DNA of 8,892 bases, from contig JAFAQO010000164.1 of the NCBI GenBank assembly GCA_019246375.1, positions 1-8,892 of the forward strand. Direction: 5' to 3'. How positions within the stretch are numbered: the first letter of the stretch is position 1; every line of letters starts with the position of its first letter. A program made the translations under genes and the position numbers. Shown here piece by piece: positions 1 to 5,065 of this stretch. Below the pieces are notes generated by a model. It made no database searches, was not told where the DNA came from, and saw only the letters and a list, made by a program, of their open reading frames with translations. The stretch is from Mycobacterium sp. Lineage in GTDB: Bacteria; Actinomycetota; Actinomycetes; Mycobacteriales; Mycobacteriaceae.

Positions 1-27
1 TCCAAGCACCGCGTACGGGTCGGTCAT
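1..27 (-). CDS. Probable J-domain (DnaJ-like) protein, N-terminal 9 residues only
   Basis: The minus strand opens an ATG frame at base 27 reading MTDPYAVLG and then leaves the window. The pattern D-P/Y-Y-x-V-L-G is the usual opening of helix I of a J domain, the part of DnaJ-type co-chaperones that stimulates Hsp70 (DnaK) ATPase. It lies downstream of, and on the same strand as, an Hsp20 gene, which supports a chaperone role. No good Shine-Dalgarno sequence precedes the ATG. The frame stays open a little further upstream, but ATG 27 gives the canonical J-domain start. With nine residues visible this is an inference; the HPD motif and the rest of the protein lie outside the window. Confidence 0.5.
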
Positions 28-64
28 CTGGGCACCGCTAACTTTGCTCGCGCCGGCGGGGGCG

Positions 65-110
65 CTCGGGGAGGGCGGCGACGTGGGCCGACGCCGGCGC
101 CCTCCCCGGG
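65..110. other. Strong GC-rich hairpin in the leader of the J-domain gene
   Basis: GGGGAGGGCG (68-77) pairs perfectly with CGCCCTCCCC (98-107). The stem continues outward over 65-67/108-110 with one G-T wobble, and inward over 79-80/95-96 after one mismatch. There is no T-run on either side, so it is not a classical intrinsic terminator. It ends about 38 bases upstream of the J-domain ATG on the minus strand, so it would be in the 5' leader if transcription reads through from hsp20. The whole non-coding stretch 28-348 holds no credible gene on either strand; this hairpin is its only strong structure. Confidence 0.5.
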
Positions 111-348
111 TCGATGACGTCCGTGCGGTCCGCGGAAAGGGCCACGCCAAGTGGCGATGCGCGCCAGCCGATACTGCGTCAGACGCTGGTCAATACGTAG
201 CAACGTTCGTGGACGGCACGAGAGTCACCGCGGGCGTTTGAACCGTCGACGCATCACCTCCTCGATGTAAACAGCTTTCGCACTAAGGAAGGCAACCGGA
301 GGCGACCGCTGTCGGGCCGCCCCCGGTATGACGTGCCGCCCCGAGCTG

Positions 349-771
349 TCAGGCGTTGATCGACTTTTGATCGCCGTCGTGGCTGATCTCGATGCGACGG
401 GGCTTGGCCTTCTCCGCCACCGGAATCGTGAGCCGCAGGACACCGTCGTGGTAGTTGGCTTCGATTTTGTCGGTGTCGAGGTTCTCGCCCAGGAACAGCT
501 GCCGGCTAAATACCCCTCGGGGCCGCTCAGCGGACACCATTTCCCGGCTCTGATCCAGAGCGGCGCGTTCAGCCCGAACCGTCAGCACGTTGCGCTCGAC
601 GTCGAGGTCAAGCGAATCAGCGTTGACGCCAGGCAGATCGAACTCGACGATGAACTGCTCGCCATCACGCCACGCATCCATCGGCATGACGGCCGGCCGT
701 GCTGCCGTGCCAAACACCTGTTGAGTCAAACGGTCGAGTTCACGGAACGGATCTGTACGCATCAGTACCAT
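349..771 (-). CDS. hsp18: Small heat shock protein, Hsp20/alpha-crystallin family (18-kDa antigen type)
   Basis: This 140-residue protein is an ATP-independent holdase that binds unfolding proteins in the cytoplasm as large oligomers. The N-terminal arm [15 protein letters not shown] is typical of the mycobacterial 18-kDa antigen, and from memory the whole protein closely resembles the M. leprae one. The alpha-crystallin domain spans about 30-130. It includes [11 protein letters not shown] (84-94), the hallmark DGVLRLTIP (109-117) and a C-terminal I-x-I motif (IEI, 127-129), which docks into a neighbouring subunit. ATG 771 has a purine-rich Shine-Dalgarno (AGGGGGTG) about 5 bases upstream. 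It is transcribed away from a MerR-family gene across a shared promoter region, and a J-domain gene follows on the same strand. This suggests a stress-controlled chaperone unit. The family call is firm; the symbol is by resemblance. Confidence 0.95.
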   Translation of the reverse strand: MVLMRTDPFRELDRLTQQVFGTAARPAVMPMDAWRDGEQFIVEFDLPGVNADSLDLDVERNVLTVRAERAALDQSREMVSAERPRGVFSRQLFLGENLDTDKIEANYHDGVLRLTIPVAEKAKPRRIEISHDGDQKSINA

Positions 772-800
772 GTTTCACCCCCTGGAGAGAGACGATAACT

Positions 801-817
801 TGTGTCTGTCGACATAG
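801..817. promoter_or_regulatory. Candidate MerR operator, copy 1 (hsp20 side)
   Basis: The plus strand reads TGTGTCTGTCGACATAG. On the minus strand this contains TATGT-N6-ACACA, a near-perfect inverted repeat. It matches the second copy at 986-1002 at 13 of 17 positions. It sits just upstream of the proposed hsp20 -10 and within the promoter spacer, the usual place for a MerR-family operator. Confidence 0.45.
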
Positions 818-985
818 GTTAGAAATACCACGCATGCGCGATCTGCGCAAGAGGAGCTAGCCGATTTGCTGCGACGGCGTCCGCCCACCAAAGCTGGAGA
901 AGGGTGCGTTGGACATAACCCGCATTTCTCAAGAACTTTTGGAACCAGCGTGGGGTCTCACAACTGCGATGGAGGTTTTGGAATC

Positions 986-1002
986 TATGTTTGTAGACAT
1001 AT
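986..1002. promoter_or_regulatory. Candidate MerR operator, copy 2 (merR side)
   Basis: The plus strand reads TATGTTTGTAGACATAT, containing TATGT-N6-ACATA, a perfect 5-bp inverted repeat. It lies between the proposed -35 (978-983) and -10 (1002-1007) of merR. A further TATGT half-site occurs at 1023-1027 with no partner. Together with copy 1 it suggests that one regulator acts on both divergent promoters. Confidence 0.45.
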
Positions 1003-1053
1003 ATTATTCTCTGCAACTATGGTATGTTTTATAGGTACAAAATCGTCTCGCGA

Positions 1054-1470
1054 ATGGAGAAGCAGTTGGCCGGCGACTCGACGTCGCGATCCGCGCGCGG
1101 TGTGTACGGCATCTCGGTGGCATCCGAGCTGTCCGGCGTCGGGCCGCAGACATTGCGGCTGTATGAGCGGTGGGGGCTGCTTACTCCATCCCGGACCGCC
1201 GGCGGTACCCGGCGCTACAGCGACGACGACCTAGATCGACTCAAGCAGATCACCGAACTTGTTGACCAAGGCGTGAACCTGGCCGGTATCGCCCGGATCC
1301 TGGATCTGGAAAGCCGGAACAACCAGCTCACGTCCGACAACACCCAGCTCCAATCGGACAACGCCAAACTGAAGGCCAATCGGAGGCCAGCGGCAAGAAA
1401 CTACGCGTCGAACACGGGAAGGAGGAGTAGCGATCATGATGGACGTAGGGGACGTCGTGCTGACCGATGA
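1054..1470 (+). CDS. MerR-family regulator, HspR-like; C-terminus probably frameshifted
   Basis: This is a DNA-binding regulator, probably of the adjacent hsp20 and of itself. From ATG 1054 the winged helix-turn-helix covers about 17-84 (YGISVASELSGVGPQTLRLY, then ERWGLLTP, then GGTRRYSDDDL and GVNLAGIARIL). This pattern is shared with HspR. A short coiled coil follows (about 86-109) with the repeated units SDNTQLQ and SDNAKLK, probably for dimerisation. After residue 109 the frame turns into Arg-rich sequence with rare AGA/AGG codons and overlaps the next gene by 35 bases. The frame beginning at TCG 1380 instead reads SEASGKKLRVEHGKEE and stops at 1428-1430, just before the next gene. This suggests one lost base near 1378-1380. 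ATG 1024 (10 residues longer) is an alternative start; neither start has a clear Shine-Dalgarno. Confidence 0.8.
   Translation: MEKQLAGDSTSRSARGVYGISVASELSGVGPQTLRLYERWGLLTPSRTAGGTRRYSDDDLDRLKQITELVDQGVNLAGIARILDLESRNNQLTSDNTQLQSDNAKLKANRRPAARNYASNTGRRSSDHDGRRGRRADR
1419..1427 (+). promoter_or_regulatory. Shine-Dalgarno of the small acidic protein gene
   Basis: AAGGAGGAG is a near-ideal ribosome binding site, 8-11 bases before the tandem ATG codons at 1436 and 1439. It fixes the start of the following gene. It also argues that the true merR stop is TAG 1428-1430, which directly abuts it. Confidence 0.7.
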
Positions 1471-1639
1471 AACACCGGACGCCGACGCGGTGGAACAGCA
1501 TCTCATCGCTGATTACGACGATGAAACTGGTTTAGACGCCGGCCAGATGGAAAGCGCCCATGATCGGGATGCCAGCGAAGCGGATCTGCTCGATCAGGCC
1601 ACCGTCGTCGCTCTTCCCCACGACGCACTGAGCGGTTAA
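1436..1639 (+). CDS. Small acidic protein, conserved hypothetical
   Basis: This 67-residue, strongly acidic, soluble protein has no signal or membrane segment. Its C-terminal half, HDRDASEADLLDQATVVALPHD, matches a pattern I recognise in short actinobacterial proteins of unknown function (D-R-x-A-x-E-A-D-x-x-x-Q-x-x-x-V-x-x-x-D). It has an excellent Shine-Dalgarno and follows merR directly, so it is likely co-transcribed and could belong to the stress cassette. Its function is unknown. The double ATG means the product may be one residue shorter. The 72 bases from its stop to lipV hold nothing I can identify. Confidence 0.75.
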   Translation: MMDVGDVVLTDETPDADAVEQHLIADYDDETGLDAGQMESAHDRDASEADLLDQATVVALPHDALSG

Positions 1640-1711
1640 GCAGCCGTTTAGATTGCCGCAAGCGCCAAGGGCGGCCGACGCGGTCGCAATTCCAGCTGGC
1701 ACCATCGATGC

Positions 1712-2494
1712 GTGACCGATGACCTGCACGTGCACCGGTACGGCCCGTCCGGCCCGGTGCGGGTGCTGGCGATCCATGGCCTGACCGGGCATGGGCAGCG
1801 CTGGCAACAGCTTGCCACCGGCCAGCTGCCCGAAATCGCCGTGGCCGCACCTGATTTGCTTGGGCACGGCAACTCGTCGTGGGCGGCGCCGTGGACAATC
1901 GAATCCAACGTCCGTGCGTTGGCCGCACTACTGGATGAGCACGCCGATGCTCCCGTCGTGGTGGTCGGGCACTCGTTCGGCGGGGCGGTGGCATTGCACC
2001 TGGCTGCCGCGCATCCGGACCGGGTCGCCGCACTCGTGCTGCTCGACCCGGCCATCGGATTGGACGGCGGGTGGATGCGCGAAATCGCCGACGCCATGCT
2101 GGCCTCTCCCGACTACCCGGATGCGGCGGAAGCCCGCGCCGACAAGGCGACCGGCGCATGGGCCGACGTGGCCCCCGCCGTACTCGATGCCGAGCTCGAC
2201 GAGCACCTCGTGGCATTGCCAAACGGGCGGTACTGCTGGCGGGTCAGCCTGCCCGCGATGATGTCGTACTGGAGCGAGCTGGCCCGCGACATCGTGCTGC
2301 CGCAACCGGGAACCGCGACGACGTTGATGCGGGCGATGTGGACGTCGCCGCCATATGTCGGTGAGGAGCTGATCGCACGTCTGCAGGCGCGGCTCGGTGA
2401 CGATTTTCACCTGGTGGAAGTGGAATGCGAGCACATGGTGGCCCAGGCCAAGCCCGCAGAGGTGGCTGCGGTGATTCGCGAGCGGTTGCGTTGA
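1712..2494 (+). CDS. lipV: Alpha/beta-hydrolase, LipV-like esterase/lipase
   Basis: This 260-residue serine hydrolase resembles M. tuberculosis LipV and probably cleaves carboxyl esters. The order is the N-terminal strand and oxyanion turn LAIHGLTGHG (19-28), the nucleophile elbow VGHSFGGA with Ser88 (85-92), the strand LVLLDPA (109-114), a helical cap region, and the C-terminal catalytic His241 in CEHMV. I cannot place the catalytic acid with certainty. The usual D/E after strand 7 is not obvious, and Asp112 after strand 6 is a candidate. There is no signal peptide or membrane segment. GTG 1712 was chosen because it includes the oxyanion HG; no Shine-Dalgarno is visible, so it may be leaderless. 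The stop overlaps a possible TTG start of the next gene (TTGA), so the two genes are probably translated together. Confidence 0.88.
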   Translation: MTDDLHVHRYGPSGPVRVLAIHGLTGHGQRWQQLATGQLPEIAVAAPDLLGHGNSSWAAPWTIESNVRALAALLDEHADAPVVVVGHSFGGAVALHLAAAHPDRVAALVLLDPAIGLDGGWMREIADAMLASPDYPDAAEARADKATGAWADVAPAVLDAELDEHLVALPNGRYCWRVSLPAMMSYWSELARDIVLPQPGTATTLMRAMWTSPPYVGEELIARLQARLGDDFHLVEVECEHMVAQAKPAEVAAVIRERLR

Positions 2495-2496
2495 CC

Positions 2497-2808
2497 GTGG
2501 CGCCCGTGACCGACGAGCAGGTCGAAAAGGTGCGCGCACTGGTCGCCGCAATTCCTGCCGGCCGGGTCGCCACCTACGGTGACATCGCCGCCGCTGCAGG
2601 GCTTTCCAGCCCCCGAGTGGTCGGTTGGATCATGCGGACGGACTCCGCGGACCTGCCCTGGCATCGCGTGATCACCGCATCCGGTCGGCCGGCCCGACAC
2701 CTGACCACCCGGCAGCTGGAACTGTTACGTGCTGAAGGGGTTCTCGCTGTCCACGGCAGAATTGCGCTGGACGAGCTCCGTTACCCGTTTCCGGCCCGAT
2801 CGCCCTAG
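2497..2808 (+). CDS. Alkyltransferase-like protein (ATL), DNA alkylation damage sensor
   Basis: This 103-residue protein matches the DNA-binding C-terminal domain of O6-alkylguanine methyltransferase. It has VATYGDIAAAAG (24-35, including the tyrosine that helps flip the base), SPRVVGWIMR with the arginine finger (Arg40), and LPWHRVI (53-59). In the active-site motif PCHR the cysteine is replaced by tryptophan (Trp55). This defines ATL proteins, which bind O6-alkylguanine without repairing it and pass the lesion to nucleotide excision repair. The start is uncertain. TTG 2491 overlaps the lipV stop, GTG 2497 gives MAPVTDEQ, and GTG 2506 is also possible; 2497 is chosen as the likeliest. It ends by sharing CTAG with the convergent gene. 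Confidence 0.9.
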   Translation: MAPVTDEQVEKVRALVAAIPAGRVATYGDIAAAAGLSSPRVVGWIMRTDSADLPWHRVITASGRPARHLTTRQLELLRAEGVLAVHGRIALDELRYPFPARSP

Positions 2809-3704
2809 AGCACCAACCGGACCAAAGCCGCGGTGCGCGCCAGGCCCGGGAAGGCGGCGGCGGTGGAACGCGGGTGCAATGCGTGGACCGCCAGTCGGAA
2901 CATCAACGCGCGCAGTAACATTTGTGGCCATTCCGGCAGCGCATTCCACCGCTCGATGAGTCCGTCGTCGGCCTCGCCCCACGAGAGCGCGTCGACAACG
3001 ACTACGCCCGCGGCCCAAGATGGGGGTCGCCAATAAGGCGTGATGTCGGTGATCCCCGGGGGGGCGGCGCCGGCGAAAAGCACCGTCCCGTAAAGATCGC
3101 CGTGCACGAGCTGGTTCGGACTCTTCGTCGGCTTGCGTAACGCCGCCAATTGGTTGATCAGCTCGACCGAGCGCTGGGCGTCCGCCGATGGTGGGGCCGC
3201 TCGAGCGGCCGACGGCACCGATTGCAACGGCCGCTCCTCCCACGCGGCGCGGTCCGCGGCGATGAACACGTCGACGTCGGCCCATGGCGCCGACGGGCCC
3301 TGAGTGAGAAATCGGGGACGTTCGAGTTTGCCGGTAGCCTCATGCAACCGCACCGCGGCCGAAACCACCTCGTCATGCCGAGGTTCCGGCGTACCGGCGA
3401 CGAATGTGTCTGCCCGCCAACCGGAAACGACGTAGCGTCCGTCGGTCGAGCGAACCGGTCGGGCCAGCCGGACCCCGTCGACGAAGAGCGTCTCACGCAC
3501 CCGCGCCGACCAGGCGGCGCGCGCGTGGTCGGCCACCACCGACAACACCACTTCGCCGCACTGCCAGCCGCCTTCCCAGCCGGCGCCCAACGGTACCGGC
3601 CGCACACCGCTTAGACCGAACGCCGCCAGCACATGTTCGGGCGGCGGCTCGAAATTCACACGGTCAGCGTAGCTGTGACCTGCATCGTCGCCGGGGCTGG
3701 ACAC
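2805..3704 (-). CDS. Aminoglycoside-phosphotransferase-fold protein, TIGR02569-like (Rv3205c type)
   Basis: This 299-residue cytoplasmic protein is recognised as the actinobacterial family of Rv3205c. Kinase-like features are a segment resembling the N-lobe (about 36-95), LHEATGKL (120-127), a catalytic-loop motif LVHGDLYGTVLF (199-210, Asp203) and a D-x-x-P segment TDITPYWRPPSW (219-230, Asp220) in place of the DFG aspartate. The Asn expected in HGDLxGNVLF is Thr207, so catalysis is doubtful. Its substrate is unknown. It is downstream of moeZ on the same strand and probably co-transcribed. GTG 3704 is preceded 10 bases upstream by GAGGAGGAG (3723-3715). That run belongs to a repeat element, so GTG 3659 (284 residues, MNFEPPPEHVL) is a real alternative. 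The stop shares CTAG with the ATL gene. Confidence 0.8.
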   Translation of the reverse strand: MSSPGDDAGHSYADRVNFEPPPEHVLAAFGLSGVRPVPLGAGWEGGWQCGEVVLSVVADHARAAWSARVRETLFVDGVRLARPVRSTDGRYVVSGWRADTFVAGTPEPRHDEVVSAAVRLHEATGKLERPRFLTQGPSAPWADVDVFIAADRAAWEERPLQSVPSAARAAPPSADAQRSVELINQLAALRKPTKSPNQLVHGDLYGTVLFAGAAPPGITDITPYWRPPSWAAGVVVVDALSWGEADDGLIERWNALPEWPQMLLRALMFRLAVHALHPRSTAAAFPGLARTAALVRLVL

Positions 3705-3757
3705 GATTGCCCGGCTCCTCCTCAGGCCGCTATGCGGCCTGCATCGTCGCCGGGCTA
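3679..3757. repeat. MIRU-like intergenic repeat with a 17-bp direct repeat
   Basis: CCTGCATCGTCGCCGGG occurs exactly at 3679-3695 and again at 3738-3754, 59 bases apart. Between the copies lie CTCCTCCTC (3715-3723; GAGGAGGAG on the gene strand) and a hairpin. On the minus strand the order GACGATGCAGG, then hairpin, then GAGGAGGAGC resembles the short interspersed repeats I know from mycobacterial intergenic regions, including MIRUs. As with MIRUs, it abuts the stop codon of the upstream gene (moeZ, 3755-3757) and supplies the ribosome binding site of the next. Membership of a named family is not proven here. Confidence 0.6.
3724..3740 (-). other. Hairpin at the moeZ/kinase-like junction
   Basis: AGGCCGC (3724-3730) and GCGGCCT (3734-3740) form a perfect 7-bp stem with a 3-base loop. 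It lies 15 bases downstream of the moeZ stop and is part of the repeat element. It could attenuate or process the moeZ transcript; no T-run follows, so full termination is not indicated. Confidence 0.4.
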
Positions 3758-4933
3758 GTACATCACCATGTCGGGCTGGACCTGCTTGGCCCACGCCACA
3801 ATTCCGCCCTGCAGGTGAACCGCATCCGAAAAACCGGCCTTCTTCACCGCGGCCAGCGCTTCGGCCGAGCGTACGCCAGTCTTGCAGTACAGCACCGCCG
3901 TGCGGTCCTGCGGGAACTTGGCCAGCCCCTCACCGGAATTGATCGACGACTGCGGAATCAGCTGAGCGCCAGCGATGTGGTTGATGTCCCACTCCACCGG
4001 CTCGCGCACGTCGATGACCGCAACCTTCTTGCCGGAATCCAGCAACTCCCGCAGCTCGCGGGGGGTGATGGCCGACCCGGCGGCCGCATCGGCGGCCTCA
4101 TCGGACACAACGCCACAGAATTCGTCGTAGTCGATCAGCTCAGTGATCTTCGGCGTGGCCGGATCCTTCCGGATGGTCACCGTGCGGTAGCTCATCTCCA
4201 GCGCGTCGTAGACCATCAAGCGGCCGAGCAGGGGTTCGCCAATACCGGTGATCAGTTTGATCGCCTCGGTGCCCATCACCGAAGCGATGGAGGCACACAG
4301 GATGCCCAGCACCCCGCCTTCGGCGCAGGACGGGACCAAGCCGGGTGGCGGCGGCTCGGGATAGAGATCGCGGTAGTTGAGGCCACGCCCGTCGGGTGCG
4401 TCTTCCCAGAACACCGAAACCTGGCCCTCGAAGCGGTAGATCGACCCCCAGATGTACGGCTTATGCGCCAGCACAGCGGCGTCGTTCACCAGATACCGGG
4501 TGGCGAAGTTGTCGGTGCCGTCCAAGATCAGGTCGTACTGCTCGAACAGGTCGACGGCGTTGCTGCGTTCCAGCTTGACCTCATGCACACGCACCTGCAC
4601 CAACGGGTTGATGTCGGCGATCGAGTCGCGGGCCGACTGTCCCTTGGACCGGCCGATATCTGATACGCCATGAATGATTTGACGTTGCAGGTTCGACTCG
4701 TCGACCACGTCGAAGTCGACGATGCCGATCGTGCCGACACCCGCGGCCGCCAGGTATAACAACGCGGGCGCTCCCAGCCCGCCGGCCCCGATCACCAGCA
4801 CTCGGGCGTTTTTGAGCCGCTTCTGCCCGTCGACGCCGACGTCGGGAATGATGAGGTGGCGACTGTACCGTGCGACCTCCTCCCGGGTGAGCTCGGCTGC
4901 TGGCTTCACCAGCGGCGGCAACGATGTCGACAC
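3755..4933 (-). CDS. moeZ: MoeZ (MoeB1): adenylyltransferase/sulfurtransferase with rhodanese domain
   Basis: This 392-residue enzyme, the same length as I recall for M. tuberculosis, adenylates and then thiocarboxylates the C-terminus of ubiquitin-like sulfur carriers. In mycobacteria these are CysO (cysteine synthesis with CysM) and MoaD-type proteins (molybdopterin). The N-terminal ThiF/MoeB domain (about 15-260) has the nucleotide loop GAGGLG (49-54), DESNLQRQ (78-85), DGTDN (138-142) and Cys203 in PSCAEGG. Typical MoeB CxxC zinc pairs are not evident. The C-terminal rhodanese domain (about 287-390) has VIDVREPVEW and the persulfide Cys350 in YCKTGVRS. GTG 4933 was chosen because GAGGAGA lies 5 bases upstream and the length fits. 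A downstream kinase-like gene shares the strand. Confidence 0.95.
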   Translation of the reverse strand: MSTSLPPLVKPAAELTREEVARYSRHLIIPDVGVDGQKRLKNARVLVIGAGGLGAPALLYLAAAGVGTIGIVDFDVVDESNLQRQIIHGVSDIGRSKGQSARDSIADINPLVQVRVHEVKLERSNAVDLFEQYDLILDGTDNFATRYLVNDAAVLAHKPYIWGSIYRFEGQVSVFWEDAPDGRGLNYRDLYPEPPPPGLVPSCAEGGVLGILCASIASVMGTEAIKLITGIGEPLLGRLMVYDALEMSYRTVTIRKDPATPKITELIDYDEFCGVVSDEAADAAAGSAITPRELRELLDSGKKVAVIDVREPVEWDINHIAGAQLIPQSSINSGEGLAKFPQDRTAVLYCKTGVRSAEALAAVKKAGFSDAVHLQGGIVAWAKQVQPDMVMY

Positions 4934-4986
4934 GGACTTCTCCTCGATCTGACTTTCACGTCTGTCAGTAACAAACATCACAGCAG

Positions 4987-5010
4987 TTGTTTGCGCCAAC
5001 GCGCAAACAA
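4987..5010. promoter_or_regulatory. Perfect 10-bp dyad upstream of moeZ
   Basis: TTGTTTGCGC (4987-4996) and GCGCAAACAA (5001-5010) are exact inverted repeats around a 4-base loop (CAAC). The dyad lies 54-77 bases upstream of the moeZ start, in the 132-base gap after the DUF3152 gene. It is either a regulator-binding site in a moeZ promoter or a stem-loop ending upstream transcription. There is no T-run on its moeZ-proximal side. Confidence 0.5.
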
Positions 5011-5039
5011 AATCAACACCGATGCTGCGTGTGTTGCTT

Positions 5040-5051
5040 CCCGCCGGCGGG
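5040..5051. terminator. GC-rich palindrome after the DUF3152 gene, possible terminator
   Basis: CCCGCCGGCGGG is a perfect 12-bp palindrome, 14 bases beyond the TGA of the DUF3152 gene on the minus strand. It could form a tight stem but lacks a U-tract. It is at most a weak, mycobacterial-style terminator, and chance is possible in DNA this rich in GC. Confidence 0.25.
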
Positions 5052-5065
5052 CGATACCTCCCGGA

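Larger units (their letters stand above)
772..1053. promoter_or_regulatory. Divergent promoter region between hsp20 and merR
   Basis: This region is visibly richer in A/T than the flanking coding DNA, especially at 976-1045. Rightward, a plausible promoter has TTGGAA (978-983) and TATTAT (1002-1007) 18 bp apart. Leftward, TTATCG (798-793 on the minus strand) is a possible -10 with a weak -35 near 816-822. Each pair encloses one copy of a shared 17-bp dyad, listed separately. A small inverted repeat, TGCGC/GCGCA, lies at 835-849. I see no HspR HAIR box (CTTGAGT-N7-ACTCAAG). The promoter boxes are guesses by eye. Confidence 0.5.

Noticed and set aside
225..266. A strong GAGGAGGTG followed by ATG on the minus strand, giving a 9-residue peptide
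   Set aside because: The Shine-Dalgarno runs into the ATG with almost no spacer and the peptide stops after nine codons. The same bases on the plus strand resemble the 16S rRNA 3' end (ATCACCTCCT), but there is no other rRNA sequence nearby.
772..1023. HspR HAIR operator (CTTGAGT-N7-ACTCAAG)
   Set aside because: Looked for because the regulator is HspR-like; only fragments such as CTCAAG near 936 are present and no inverted pair with 7-base spacing.
1503..2222. Long Arg/Pro-rich open frames on the minus strand across the small acidic gene and lipV
   Set aside because: The composition (Arg, Pro, Ala runs) is typical of out-of-phase GC-rich DNA, and the plus strand carries a clear alpha/beta-hydrolase.
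2725..3285. A 186-residue minus-strand frame overlapping the kinase-like gene
   Set aside because: It is on the same strand but out of phase with the recognised protein, with low-complexity Arg/Gly content.
3404..4663. A 419-residue open frame on the plus strand opposite moeZ
   Set aside because: It is the antisense shadow of a GC-rich gene. The minus strand encodes an unmistakable MoeZ, and the plus-strand product is Arg/His-rich with no recognisable domain.
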